This document shows, one piece after another, positions 36,282-44,807 of a DNA stretch of 64,000 nucleotides; position 1 is the stretch's first letter; each line of letters opens with the position of its first letter. Source of the stretch: Acetobacteraceae bacterium (lineage in GTDB: Bacteria; Pseudomonadota; Alphaproteobacteria; Acetobacterales; Acetobacteraceae). The position numbers and the translations under genes were made by a program. The stretch is from NCBI GenBank assembly GCA_024280945.1, contig JAMXLO010000122.1, forward strand, positions 62,001-126,000. The letters run 5' to 3'. Below the pieces are notes generated by a model. That model searched no databases, was not told the DNA's origin, and saw only the letters and a program-made list of their open reading frames with translations.

Positions 36282-37636
36282 ACGACCATGCACCAACCGC
36301 CGATATGCTGCTGGAATCCGACCGGCGGCATCTGATTCACCCGCTGCATCATCCCAAGGACAGCGCGCAGGCGCGGATCTTCGTCGAAGGCCACGGTGCG
36401 ATGCTGCGCACCGCGGACGGCGCCGAATATATCGACGGATTGTCAGCGCTGTGGAACGTCAACGCTGGTCACGGCCGCAAGGAACTCGCCGACGCCGCGG
36501 CAGCGCAGATGGCGAAGCTCGCCTACGCATCCGCTTATGCCGGCTTCTCCAATGAGCCCGCCATCCGGCTGGCCGAGCGCATCGTCGATCTGTGCTACGA
36601 CAACATGGCGGCGGCGTATTTCACCACCGGCGGCGCGGAATCAAACGAAAGCGCCTTCAAGTTCGCCCGCTATTACTGGAAGCGGATGGGCAAGCCGAAC
36701 AAGGTGAAGATCATCTCGCGCCAGTACGGCTACCACGGCGTGACTTTGGCGGCGATGAGTGCCACCAGCCTGCCTGGCTATCATAAGATGTTCGGCCCCC
36801 TGGTGCCGGAGTTCCTGCAGGTCGCGCCACCTTATGCGTATCGCTGGCCCGGCAACGGCGACGCGGGGATCGAGGCGGCCGATGCGGTGGAAGCGGCGAT
36901 CGAGCAGCAAGGCGAAGACACGGTCGCCGCGGTGATCTGCGAACCGGTGATGGGCGCAGGCGGCGTGATCGTGCCACCGCCAACTTATTTCCCCCGCCTG
37001 CGGCAGATCTGCGACCGGCACAACGTGTTGCTGATCGCGGACGAGGTCATTACCGGCTTCGGCCGCACCGGGCGGTGGTTCGCCCTCGGTCACTGGGGTG
37101 TACAGCCCGACCTGATGTCGTTCGCGAAGGGGGTGACCAGCGGTTATCTGCCTCTCGGCGGAGTCGTCGTCTCGAAGCGTGTGCACCAGGTGATCGAGGA
37201 GGCGCCGCTCGACGAGCGCTTCATGCACGCCGCGACCTATTCGGGACATCCGGTGTGCTGCGCCGTCGGTCTGCGCAACATCGACATCATCGAGCAGGAG
37301 GGCCTGCCGGAGCGCGCCGCGGCGATGGGCCGGAAGCTGCTCGCCGGCCTTGAGACATTGCGCAGCCTGCCGGCGGTGGGCGACGTGCGCGGTCTCGGCA
37401 TGATGTGCGGCGTCGAACTGGTCGAGGACCAGGCCACGCGCAAGCCGGCGATCGGGCCTGGCGGACGCGTGGTATCCGAAGCGATGCAGCGTGGCCTGAT
37501 CATCCGTGTGCGCGGCGGAGGCGGCACGCCGGTCAGCGGCGACTCGCTCTGCATCGCCCCGCCACTGATGACGCCGGAAGCGACGCTGGACCGGATAGTC
37601 AATATCATCGGCGAGGCGATCTCGGCCGCGACCTAG
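36278..37636 (+). CDS. Class III aminotransferase (omega-aminotransferase type)
   Basis: A 452-residue class III aminotransferase. YIDGLSALWNVNAGHGRKEL, the PLP-phosphate loop TTGGAESNESAFKFAR, SRQYGYHGVT, CEPVMGAGGVIVPP, ADEVITGFGRTG with the cofactor aspartate, and SFAKGVTSGYLPLGG with the Schiff-base lysine are all visible. Members transfer amino groups between omega-amino acids or amines and pyruvate. ATG 36278 has GGGAGG upstream and overlaps the SelA-like stop (ATGA), so three genes (serine hydrolase, SelA-like, aminotransferase) are co-translated. The set suggests cleavage of an amide or ester, then amine removal. Confidence 0.93.
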   Translation: MNDHAPTADMLLESDRRHLIHPLHHPKDSAQARIFVEGHGAMLRTADGAEYIDGLSALWNVNAGHGRKELADAAAAQMAKLAYASAYAGFSNEPAIRLAERIVDLCYDNMAAAYFTTGGAESNESAFKFARYYWKRMGKPNKVKIISRQYGYHGVTLAAMSATSLPGYHKMFGPLVPEFLQVAPPYAYRWPGNGDAGIEAADAVEAAIEQQGEDTVAAVICEPVMGAGGVIVPPPTYFPRLRQICDRHNVLLIADEVITGFGRTGRWFALGHWGVQPDLMSFAKGVTSGYLPLGGVVVSKRVHQVIEEAPLDERFMHAATYSGHPVCCAVGLRNIDIIEQEGLPERAAAMGRKLLAGLETLRSLPAVGDVRGLGMMCGVELVEDQATRKPAIGPGGRVVSEAMQRGLIIRVRGGGGTPVSGDSLCIAPPLMTPEATLDRIVNIIGEAISAAT

Positions 37637-37724
37637 ACGGGTCGGACAGGCACTTTCCTGTGAGGGGCCAACCGGCTGCTGCCCCGGCAGTTGCGGTAGG
37701 CATCCCTTACAAGGAACGACCGCC

Positions 37725-38474
37725 ATGTTCATCCATCGACCGGACCCGATCCATCAGGTGCGCGTGGACACACCGGATCCGATCTTCGCCGAAAAGCTCC
37801 TGGAGCAGTTCGGCGGCGCCACCGGCGAACTGTCCGCCGCACTGACCTATTTCACCCAGTCCTTTCACTGCGAGGACCAGGGTATACGCGACATGCTGCA
37901 GAACATCGCCACCGAGGAGTTCGGCCACCTCGAAATGGTCGCGATGATGGTCGAGCAGCACACCAAGCGGGCCAGGCAAGGCGCGCAGGAGAAGGCGTTC
38001 AACAGCACGCTGTTCGCCATGAAAGGTTACGGTCCGCATCTCGTCGACTCGAAGGGAACCACGTGGGACGCGCGCTACGTCAACGAAGGCGCGCATATCG
38101 TGCGCGATCTGCGGGCGGATATCGCGGCCGAAGCTGGAGCGCTCGCGACCTATGAGGCGCTGATCAGGATCGCTCCGGACGAAGGTTCACGCGAGGCCTT
38201 GCGCCACCTGGCGACGCGCGAGGTCGCCCACGCCCGCATGTTCATGAAGGCGCTGGAATCGATGAACAAGCTGGATGATCCGCTGTTCGGTGATCTGCAG
38301 CCGGATGACACGGTGGATGTGTGGTTCAACCTCACCATGGGTCCCGAGGCAGATCGCCGTGGTCCCTGGAACAGCGAGCCCGAGTTCCATACCCGCGATT
38401 TGGTTTCTGCGGCCCAACGTGGCGGCGGCGCAGGCGCCCAGGCGGGTGTGCGACACTCACCGGCGAAGAAGTAG
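37725..38474 (+). CDS. Manganese catalase
   Basis: A 249-residue non-haem catalase. The ferritin-like helices carry the di-manganese ligands: the Glu of GATGELSAAL, EEFGHLE, the Glu of IAAEAGALATYE and EVAHARMF. It breaks down hydrogen peroxide to water and oxygen in the cytoplasm without haem. The start at ATG 37725 has AAGGAA 8 bases upstream. The C-terminal about 30 residues (rich in Gly, Ala and Gln) are variable. It is followed by a hairpin that also covers the ribosome-binding site of the next gene. Confidence 0.95.
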   Translation: MFIHRPDPIHQVRVDTPDPIFAEKLLEQFGGATGELSAALTYFTQSFHCEDQGIRDMLQNIATEEFGHLEMVAMMVEQHTKRARQGAQEKAFNSTLFAMKGYGPHLVDSKGTTWDARYVNEGAHIVRDLRADIAAEAGALATYEALIRIAPDEGSREALRHLATREVAHARMFMKALESMNKLDDPLFGDLQPDDTVDVWFNLTMGPEADRRGPWNSEPEFHTRDLVSAAQRGGGAGAQAGVRHSPAKK

Positions 38475-38496
38475 CCTCTGACCTGCCGTGTCGATA

Positions 38497-38523
38497 GGCT
38501 CCCTCCAGCCACTGGAGGGAGCC
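38497..38523 (+). promoter_or_regulatory. Perfect hairpin enclosing the ribosome-binding site of the LLM oxidoreductase gene
   Basis: A 12-base perfect stem (GGCTCCCTCCAG / CTGGAGGGAGCC) with the loop CCA ends 4 bases before ATG 38528. The only good Shine-Dalgarno sequence (GGAGGGAG, 38514-38521) lies in the right arm. There is no T-tract, so a terminator for the catalase gene is less likely than a structure that keeps translation low until opened; both could hold. Confidence 0.65.
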
Positions 38524-38527
38524 ACCC

Positions 38528-39379
38528 ATGCACGTCGGCGCTGCGATGTTCTTCACCGACTATTCGATGGCGCCGGCGGAACTTGCCCGCGCGCTGGAAC
38601 AGCGAGGCTTTGAGTCGCTATGGGCGCCTGAGCACTCGCACATCCCGGTTTCCCGGCTGTCGCCATTTCCAAACGGCGGTGACCTGCCGAAGCAGTACTA
38701 CGATGTGATGGATCCCTTCGTCACGCTTACTGCGGCCGCAGCAGCGACCAAGACCCTGAAGGTCGGCACTGGCGTTTGCCTGGTGCAGCAGCGCGATCCA
38801 ATTCAGACCGCCAAGCTGGTTGCCTCGATCGATCAGGTGTCAAGCGGGCGCTTCCTGTTCGGCGTGGGTTCTGGTTGGAACGCCGAGGAGATGGCCGATC
38901 ATGGCACTCCGTTCAGGTCGCGCCACAAGATAGCGCGCGAGCGAATCGAGGCGATGAAAGCGATCTGGACTCAGGACAAGGGTGAGTACCACGGAGAGTT
39001 TGTCAACTTCGACCCGATGATGGCGTGGCCGAAACCGGTGCAGAAGCCGTATCCGCCCATCATTGTAGGTGGCGCGTTTCCCTATGGCGCACGCCGCGCG
39101 ATCCGTTACGGCGATGGCTGGGTGCCGCACGCAAGCCGACCCGAATACGGCGACGTCAGCGACTTCTTCCCGCAGTTCCGTCAGATGGTGAAGGAAGCTG
39201 GACGCGATCCGGCGTCATTGCCCGTGACCATGTTCCGCGTGGTCGAACAGCTCGAGAAGTTGCGTCACTACCGCGAGATCGGCATCGCCCGCGTGGTGAT
39301 CACCGTGCCATCGGCTGGCCGCGACGAGGTGCTGCCGATTTTGGACCGCTGGGCAAACAAGATCCGACAGCTGGATTAG
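38528..39379 (+). CDS. LLM-class (luciferase-like) flavin oxidoreductase, F420-dependent type
   Basis: A 283-residue TIM-barrel protein of the bacterial luciferase-like superfamily. LARALEQRGFESLWAPEHSH at the N-terminus, VGTGVCLVQQRDPIQTAKLV, GRFLFGVGSGWNAEEMADHG and PYPPIIVGGAFPYGARRAIR YGDGW are typical of the subgroup labelled F420-dependent oxidoreductase, though many members in proteobacteria use FMN. The reaction is unknown. Its ribosome-binding site lies in a perfect hairpin (38497-38523). Confidence 0.9.
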   Translation: MHVGAAMFFTDYSMAPAELARALEQRGFESLWAPEHSHIPVSRLSPFPNGGDLPKQYYDVMDPFVTLTAAAAATKTLKVGTGVCLVQQRDPIQTAKLVASIDQVSSGRFLFGVGSGWNAEEMADHGTPFRSRHKIARERIEAMKAIWTQDKGEYHGEFVNFDPMMAWPKPVQKPYPPIIVGGAFPYGARRAIRYGDGWVPHASRPEYGDVSDFFPQFRQMVKEAGRDPASLPVTMFRVVEQLEKLRHYREIGIARVVITVPSAGRDEVLPILDRWANKIRQLD

Positions 39380-39391
39380 CGACCTGGCGCG

Positions 39392-39673
39392 TCACTCCTC
39401 GTTGGCCGCACTCGTGTTCTTACGAATAATCGCCAGCACGATCAGCAGGTAGGCGGGAATCCTCAGCAGATACACCCATACCCTTCGCGGATCCTGGGGT
39501 GGCAACAGGGCCAGCAGAGTGGCATCTGCGGCCAGAAGCCAGAAGGCGATGGCAAAGGCGAGGAACAGAAGGTCCCGACTGCGCCACCAGAATTTCACGA
39601 AGAAGAGGCCGCAGGCCAAAGAGCCCATCGTGGTCAGGCCCGACAGGTAAACGACGACACCCCACCTGGTCAC
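39392..39673 (-). CDS. DUF5985-like small membrane protein (second of a pair)
   Basis: A 93-residue protein with three hydrophobic segments (VVVYLSGLTTMGSLACGLFFV, LLFLAFAIAFWLLAADATLL, WVYLLRIPAYLLIVLAIIR). The FFVKFWWRSRDLLFLAFA motif matches small proteins I know as DUF5985. No function is established. It starts at GTG 39673, overlapping the stop of the first DUF5985-like gene, so the two are made together and may form a complex in the inner membrane. Confidence 0.8.
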   Translation of the reverse strand: MTRWGVVVYLSGLTTMGSLACGLFFVKFWWRSRDLLFLAFAIAFWLLAADATLLALLPPQDPRRVWVYLLRIPAYLLIVLAIIRKNTSAANEE

Positions 39674-39957
39674 GGGGTTTCCCAGATGAAGCCATAGAGA
39701 AGCACGGCAACGGCAAGCAATGCTGTAACAGCGCCAGGGATCGCCAGATCAACCTCGGGAAGCAACAGAACGTCGATCGCCAGGACCAGATTGTTCAGTG
39801 CCATCATCGCAAAGCAGATCGCGCTCCAGATCAGCAATCTGGTGCGCCCACGCGCGTAGGCTCGCGCCAACAGGTAAGCGCACAGCAAGCTGGCGACGAC
39901 GCACAGAAGATAGATGATCGTCTCCAGCGGAGTGCCGATGAAGCTGATCGTCAGCAT
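39670..39957 (-). CDS. DUF5985-like small membrane protein (first of a pair)
   Basis: A 95-residue protein with three hydrophobic segments (TIIYLLCVVASLLCAYLLA, LLIWSAICFAMMALNNLVLA, AVTALLAVAVLLYGFIW). It resembles its neighbour in size and topology, with the ARAYARGRTRLLIWSAICF segment where the other has KFWWRSRDLLFLAFAIAF. It follows the Crp/Fnr-like regulator gene by 27 bases on the same strand and overlaps the next gene. Function unknown. Confidence 0.8.
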   Translation of the reverse strand: MLTISFIGTPLETIIYLLCVVASLLCAYLLARAYARGRTRLLIWSAICFAMMALNNLVLAIDVLLLPEVDLAIPGAVTALLAVAVLLYGFIWETP

Positions 39958-39984
39958 GGCCGATCCTCATCCAAGCGCCGGTGG

Positions 39985-40755
39985 TCACCGCCGCTTTTCC
40001 CGCCGCCGCAGCCGAAATGCATCGCCGAACGCCTTCTCGACCGGCTCGCGGACGCTCACCGCCTCGGCCCGGATGGTGTCCGACAGTCCGACATATGCCT
40101 TCAATCTGGCGATGTCGTGCAGCGTCACGCGTGAGCCGTGCGTTTCCACGCCATAGGCCCGCAGCGCCATGAATGCCCGCGATAGGTTCTCCGCGCGACA
40201 ACCGAGCCAAGGCGCCAGCAGCCCCTTGGTCACCGGAAGCCGGAAATCCGCACTCGTCGCGGCGGGCTCCTTGACCTGGCTCAGCAGGAACGTTCCCAGC
40301 CGGTGCGCCGCCACCCGAACCTTCAGGTCCACGATCTGCCGCGTCATGTTGGCGAGTTCGGCTGACATCGCGCGCATCATCGCGATAGCGGCGCCGGGCT
40401 GCACGGCGACCACGTCTCTCATGGGCCCTGCTGCAATTCGCACGACTGACGCGCTCGACACCGCCTCCGCACCCATGAGGTGAGGTTCGTCCGCGAGCAC
40501 GTTGGCCAGCACAAAGCTGCTCGCCGGTCCCAGGATGTCGATCACAGTGCTGGATGCGTCAGCCGCTGTCCCGGTCAGGCTGACGGTGCCATCCAACAGG
40601 ACGTACAGTGACTCGGGCATGGTGCCCTCGCGGAACAACACCGCGCCCGCGTCGACCTCCGCAAGGTCGCCTGCGGCGGCAACGTGGTCCAGGGCATCGT
40701 CAGTCAGTTCAGCGAACCCCGGTACGGTCCGGAGCATCGTTGCGATCGGCTGCAT
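39985..40755 (-). CDS. Crp/Fnr-family transcriptional regulator
   Basis: A 256-residue regulator. The N-terminal cyclic-nucleotide-binding-like beta roll is seen in AGDLAEVDAGAVLFREGTMP ESLYVLLDGTVSLTG, and the C-terminal helix-turn-helix in LPVTKGLLAPWLGCRAENLSRAFMALRAYGVETHG. There is no N-terminal cysteine cluster as in FNR, so it is not an oxygen-sensing iron-sulfur protein; it may sense another small molecule or redox state. ATG 40755 is chosen over a TTG at 40785 because GGAGG lies 9 bases upstream. It heads a three-gene group with the two DUF5985-like proteins. Confidence 0.9.
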   Translation of the reverse strand: MQPIATMLRTVPGFAELTDDALDHVAAAGDLAEVDAGAVLFREGTMPESLYVLLDGTVSLTGTAADASSTVIDILGPASSFVLANVLADEPHLMGAEAVSSASVVRIAAGPMRDVVAVQPGAAIAMMRAMSAELANMTRQIVDLKVRVAAHRLGTFLLSQVKEPAATSADFRLPVTKGLLAPWLGCRAENLSRAFMALRAYGVETHGSRVTLHDIARLKAYVGLSDTIRAEAVSVREPVEKAFGDAFRLRRREKRR

Positions 40756-40826
40756 ATCGCCCGGCCTCCACGGCAGCTGTTGCAACTGACCGCTTGGTTA
40801 CAGGGGACCGCGGCCGCGGGCAAACA

Positions 40827-43800
40827 TCAATACTCGAACTGGTAGGTAAGCCCGATGCTGGAGCCACCGCTGTCGCTGGAACCTTGGGTGTTCCCTCCCC
40901 CCATTCCGGCGGTGGTCTCAAGCTTCAGGCCCTTGGTGATGTCGTATTGCAGTGCCGCCTGGGTGCCGCCCGAGGCGCTCTGCTTGGCGCCCAGGTACAG
41001 GCCTGGGGCGACGTACTTGCCGGCCTGCACCGTGGCGGCTCCCGCGTTGTTGGTACCGACCGAGAGTCGGTCGAGGCCAAGCGATTTGCTCAGGTTGGCC
41101 AGCGGATCGCTTGAAACCGCGCCAGAGAACGAGGCCAGCGCTGCCGCGATCTGCGCGATCTCGATCGGGCTGAGCTGCGACGTGCTGCGATGGAACATGA
41201 TCTGCGCCAGGATCTCGTCCTGTGGCAGTTCGGGCACGCTGCTGAGCGTGATCTTCGGCTGGCGCGCGGTTCCGCCGACGGTCAACGTTGCGACGATGTT
41301 GTTCGAGGTGGTGTTGGCGACGAAGTGCAGCGCCGGGTCAGAAATACCAGCGCCAATGAAGTCCACGCTCCCCTCGCTGAAGGTCAGGGTCTGGCCGACC
41401 GCGTCGAACGTGCCGCGTTGCAGTTTCAGACCCCCGCTGGGCTGCGGATTGGCCGCCGTGCCATGGACCTGGATGGCGCCAGCCAACTCGGCATCAATGC
41501 CATGGCCGGCGACGATCATCTGATCCACGTTGATTGTCAGATTAAGACCGATCTCAGGGGCTGGCGCCGCCTTTGCCGGGGCCTGCGGCGGCGCGTTGGG
41601 ATTGCGCACCGGAAGGACCGCAACGCTCTGCGGCAGACGGTCCGGGATCTGCAGGTCCGCCCGCCGTACCCGCACCGTGCCGCGTACGGTCAGATTGCCC
41701 TGGGCTTCGCCGGCGATGTTGAGGTTCGCATCTAATCGCTGGGTCAGCATGTCGTTGGCGATGGGCGTCGCATTCTGGGCTGTGATCGTCAGGTCGACCG
41801 GCATCGGCGCCGCGAGACCGACTGTTCCGGACCCTCCGATGGTTCCGGGCCCAGCCTGGGCGGAGAAGCGCGTGAGTCGGATGTGGTCGCCGTCCGCCTG
41901 GACGGTGGCGGCGATCGCTCGCAGATTGAAGCCGACGTTGTAGTCCTGCACCTCGCCGCCGGTGAGTTGCGCCGTGCCTGCAATGCGCGGCGCCGCCTGG
42001 GTGCCGGTGATCCGGGCATCGATATTTACCTTTCCGGCGGCGCGGCGCCCGCTGGCGGCGAGCAACGGCTCAACCATAGCCAGGTCGGCCATGCCCGTCG
42101 TGCGCAGATCGAGCGCGCCGCTCCCTGTGACGGGTGCAGAACCGGCCAGGGTCAGGTGGGAGCTTCCCGAGGTGAGCCGCGCATCTATCCGGGCTGCGCC
42201 ACCGTTGAGCACCGCCTCTGCCGTGAGGTTGGCCGGCGGGATCGCCCGGCCTGGCCCGCTCTTCAACTGCACGCCGCGCGCGTTGAGCCGTACGTTGCCA
42301 TTGGGCCGCGCCGATGTCCCGGTAAGGCGCGCATCGCCAGAGATCGTGCCGTTCGCGGCAAACTGCGGCGAAACGACCGACGCCAAGTCCGCTGGGAGAT
42401 CGCGCAGGCTGGCAGTGAGATCGAGCGTGTCACCCGCCTTGCCGCTGACCGCCAACACGGCCTGTTGCAGGCCGAGACGCAGGTTGTCCACCGCCACGCC
42501 GTTCGATGCGTCGACACGCGCGGGGGCCAGCAACCGCAGCGTGAGCTGTTTCCATTCAGCCTGCAGCGACGAGAGCGTCAGGACGCGCTGATTCACGTTC
42601 GCCGTGGCCGCCGTGTTGAGTCGCGCCGCCGCTCCGGACAGGTCGGGTACTGTTGCTGCCAGCCTGACCGCCAACGCGTCGAGCGGACCCCGCGCCTGCA
42701 TGCTACCGGACGCCCCCAGCTTCCCGGCCGCGAGCCCATCCAGCGACAAGGAGCCATCCACCACCGGCCGGTTCACCGGGTCGGTCACCGCGAGGTTCAG
42801 CGTGGCGCGGGAGATCGAGGCGGTGCCAGGCACCCCAGCGTCCCGCACGTTCACCGCAAGCTTCGCCTCACTCGGCGTGGAATCCAGCGCCGCCTCGACG
42901 CTTCCGGTGAGGGGCTTACCGACCAGTGAGGCGAGATCCGCAAGGCGGCTCATGCTGAGAGCGAGCCGGCCCTGCGGCACGACATTGGGCGGAGTAAGGG
43001 TCACAGCGCCCGCGGCGTGCGCACTCTTCCAGTCGGCGCGGTCGACCGTGACATGTGTCACCCCATCCGGCTGCCGTTGCGCTGCGACCGCCAACTCGAT
43101 CGGCGATCCGAGCAGTGTTCCGTGCGCAGTGAGCTGACCCTTCGGGGCGGTCGGCAAGCCCTCTGCCTGCACATGGACGCTGAGCGCACCGCTGCTGATG
43201 TCCTGCGTCGCGACCTCGCCGTTCAGGTCCGCCGTCAGGGAAAGGTCCTGTGGGTTGCCGCCGACATGTCCTTGGGCTGCAAGTTTCCCGCGCAGGGACG
43301 GCTGGACAGCGGCCAGATCTGACAGTGCCACGGACCAGGCAAGATCGACGCTACCCGGGCCGGCGTGGCCGTTTGCCGAGGCGGCGGCTTCTGTACCGTT
43401 CAGCGCAAAGTGCGAGATCGTCAGGTCCTGGCCGCGCATGCTGACAAGCAAGTCGATACGGGCGTCGTTGCCGAGCAGGGCAGGGGCGGGCGGAGTGCCG
43501 GAATCCAGGCCGATCGTACCGGTCACCGCAAGCTGCGTGGTGCCATCCTGTATCCCACCGCTCAGATCGAGCGACGTGTGACCCTCGAGTGTCGCGCCCG
43601 CCACGGCCGCAAAGGGCGCGAGCTGCGGGATCACCAGGTGCACCTTTGCGTGTGGCGACCCGGCGGTCTGCGCGGATCCTTCCGCAGTAAGCAGCGGATG
43701 GCGCAAGGCAAACTCTATGGGTCGGTCCGGAGCCTCGAGATGGGCGGTGGCATCGAGCGTGAATGGCGCCACATCGAACAGGTCAGGAGGTGAACCGGGT

Positions 43801-44807
43801 ACCCGCACCCCATCCGCCGTTGCGTGCAGCCGCACCAGCCCCTGATCGCCAGCGACATCGGCCACGAGGCGCTGCACGCCGGCATCGCCGCCCTTGACCT
43901 GGTCGATTTGCAACCGGCCATTCAGGTTGGGCCGATCGAATGGGCCGTTTAGCCGCGCATCGAGAGCGATCGCCTGCCAGGAGAGGTCCGGTCGCGGGGT
44001 CATGGCCGGCGCCTTGGCGGTAACCGTCAGGTCGGCGCCGTCGTGCACGAGGTCCAGCGTGCCCTGGCCGTGCGCCTCGAGCTGGCCCGCGGTGATCGCG
44101 AGGCGAGTCGCGACGGCATCGCGCGGGCCGTCCAAGGTGCCATCGATGGCGATCGCGCCCAGGTCGGGCAGTTGCGCGGCCGCGGCAATCAGACCGTGCG
44201 GTGGCTCGTTGGCTTGCACGACCAGATGCACGCGCGCCTCATCGACGTTGGCGTCCAGCTTGTAACTGCCCGGCGAGTCCAGACGAGTGATGGAAAGCTC
44301 GCCTGCGCCTGTCGTGTAGGAGTCCAACCTACCGCTACCGTCGAGGCTCAAGGCCAACGGCACGCCAATCAGTGGCGGGGCGATGTCCAAGCGGCCGAGC
44401 CGGATGTGGTTCACAACCACCTTGACCGGGAGCCCGGAACTACTGCTGCTGCTCGAACTCGGCTCCGGTTGCCGGGCCACGACGCCATCGGCCGCTGCCA
44501 GCTGATCGATTTGCAGGACGCCGCTGACGAGTCGCAGCGGCGACCAGTCCAGGGTTACGTCGTGCAGGGTAAGATAGGCGCCTTTGGTGTCGCGCAACTC
44601 GACGGTCCCGACCGTAAGGGCGTCGGGAAACCGACCGCCCAAGCCGGCGAGCGCGACCTGTCCGCTGGTGACGCTTGGGGTCAGCCTGACCAGAAGGTTT
44701 CGCCCGGGCTCGGTATTGCCGCCCAGGAGTACGACGATCACCAGGAGCACCGGCACGCCGATCAGGATCCCCAGAATCCAGGCGAGCCATTTGGCGGCGC
44801 GGCGCAT
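40827..44807 (-). CDS. tamB: Translocation and assembly module protein TamB
   Basis: A 1326-residue protein with a single N-terminal membrane anchor (WLAWILGILIGVPVLLVIVV LLGG), a long series of beta repeats forming the periplasm-spanning lipid-channel-like body, and the C-terminal TamB (DUF490) domain (GGLKLQRGTFDAVGQTLTF, PEIGLNLTINVDQM, then a final beta strand ending GLTYQFEY). TamB works with the outer-membrane protein TamA in outer-membrane assembly and, as AsmA-like proteins, in phospholipid transport between membranes. Its start is adjacent to the tamA stop, without any gap. A short serine run follows about residue 115. Confidence 0.95.
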   Translation of the reverse strand: MRRAAKWLAWILGILIGVPVLLVIVVLLGGNTEPGRNLLVRLTPSVTSGQVALAGLGGRFPDALTVGTVELRDTKGAYLTLHDVTLDWSPLRLVSGVLQIDQLAAADGVVARQPEPSSSSSSSSGLPVKVVVNHIRLGRLDIAPPLIGVPLALSLDGSGRLDSYTTGAGELSITRLDSPGSYKLDANVDEARVHLVVQANEPPHGLIAAAAQLPDLGAIAIDGTLDGPRDAVATRLAITAGQLEAHGQGTLDLVHDGADLTVTAKAPAMTPRPDLSWQAIALDARLNGPFDRPNLNGRLQIDQVKGGDAGVQRLVADVAGDQGLVRLHATADGVRVPGSPPDLFDVAPFTLDATAHLEAPDRPIEFALRHPLLTAEGSAQTAGSPHAKVHLVIPQLAPFAAVAGATLEGHTSLDLSGGIQDGTTQLAVTGTIGLDSGTPPAPALLGNDARIDLLVSMRGQDLTISHFALNGTEAAASANGHAGPGSVDLAWSVALSDLAAVQPSLRGKLAAQGHVGGNPQDLSLTADLNGEVATQDISSGALSVHVQAEGLPTAPKGQLTAHGTLLGSPIELAVAAQRQPDGVTHVTVDRADWKSAHAAGAVTLTPPNVVPQGRLALSMSRLADLASLVGKPLTGSVEAALDSTPSEAKLAVNVRDAGVPGTASISRATLNLAVTDPVNRPVVDGSLSLDGLAAGKLGASGSMQARGPLDALAVRLAATVPDLSGAAARLNTAATANVNQRVLTLSSLQAEWKQLTLRLLAPARVDASNGVAVDNLRLGLQQAVLAVSGKAGDTLDLTASLRDLPADLASVVSPQFAANGTISGDARLTGTSARPNGNVRLNARGVQLKSGPGRAIPPANLTAEAVLNGGAARIDARLTSGSSHLTLAGSAPVTGSGALDLRTTGMADLAMVEPLLAASGRRAAGKVNIDARITGTQAAPRIAGTAQLTGGEVQDYNVGFNLRAIAATVQADGDHIRLTRFSAQAGPGTIGGSGTVGLAAPMPVDLTITAQNATPIANDMLTQRLDANLNIAGEAQGNLTVRGTVRVRRADLQIPDRLPQSVAVLPVRNPNAPPQAPAKAAPAPEIGLNLTINVDQMIVAGHGIDAELAGAIQVHGTAANPQPSGGLKLQRGTFDAVGQTLTFSEGSVDFIGAGISDPALHFVANTTSNNIVATLTVGGTARQPKITLSSVPELPQDEILAQIMFHRSTSQLSPIEIAQIAAALASFSGAVSSDPLANLSKSLGLDRLSVGTNNAGAATVQAGKYVAPGLYLGAKQSASGGTQAALQYDITKGLKLETTAGMGGGNTQGSSDSGGSSIGLTYQFEY

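Noticed and set aside
34698-36296. A 532-codon minus-strand frame opposite the SelA-like gene
   Set aside because: Low-information antisense frame; the plus-strand gene has conserved PLP motifs and overlaps real neighbours.
41883-42929. Long plus-strand frames opposite tamB
   Set aside because: No ribosome-binding site or family resemblance; the TamB frame explains the region.
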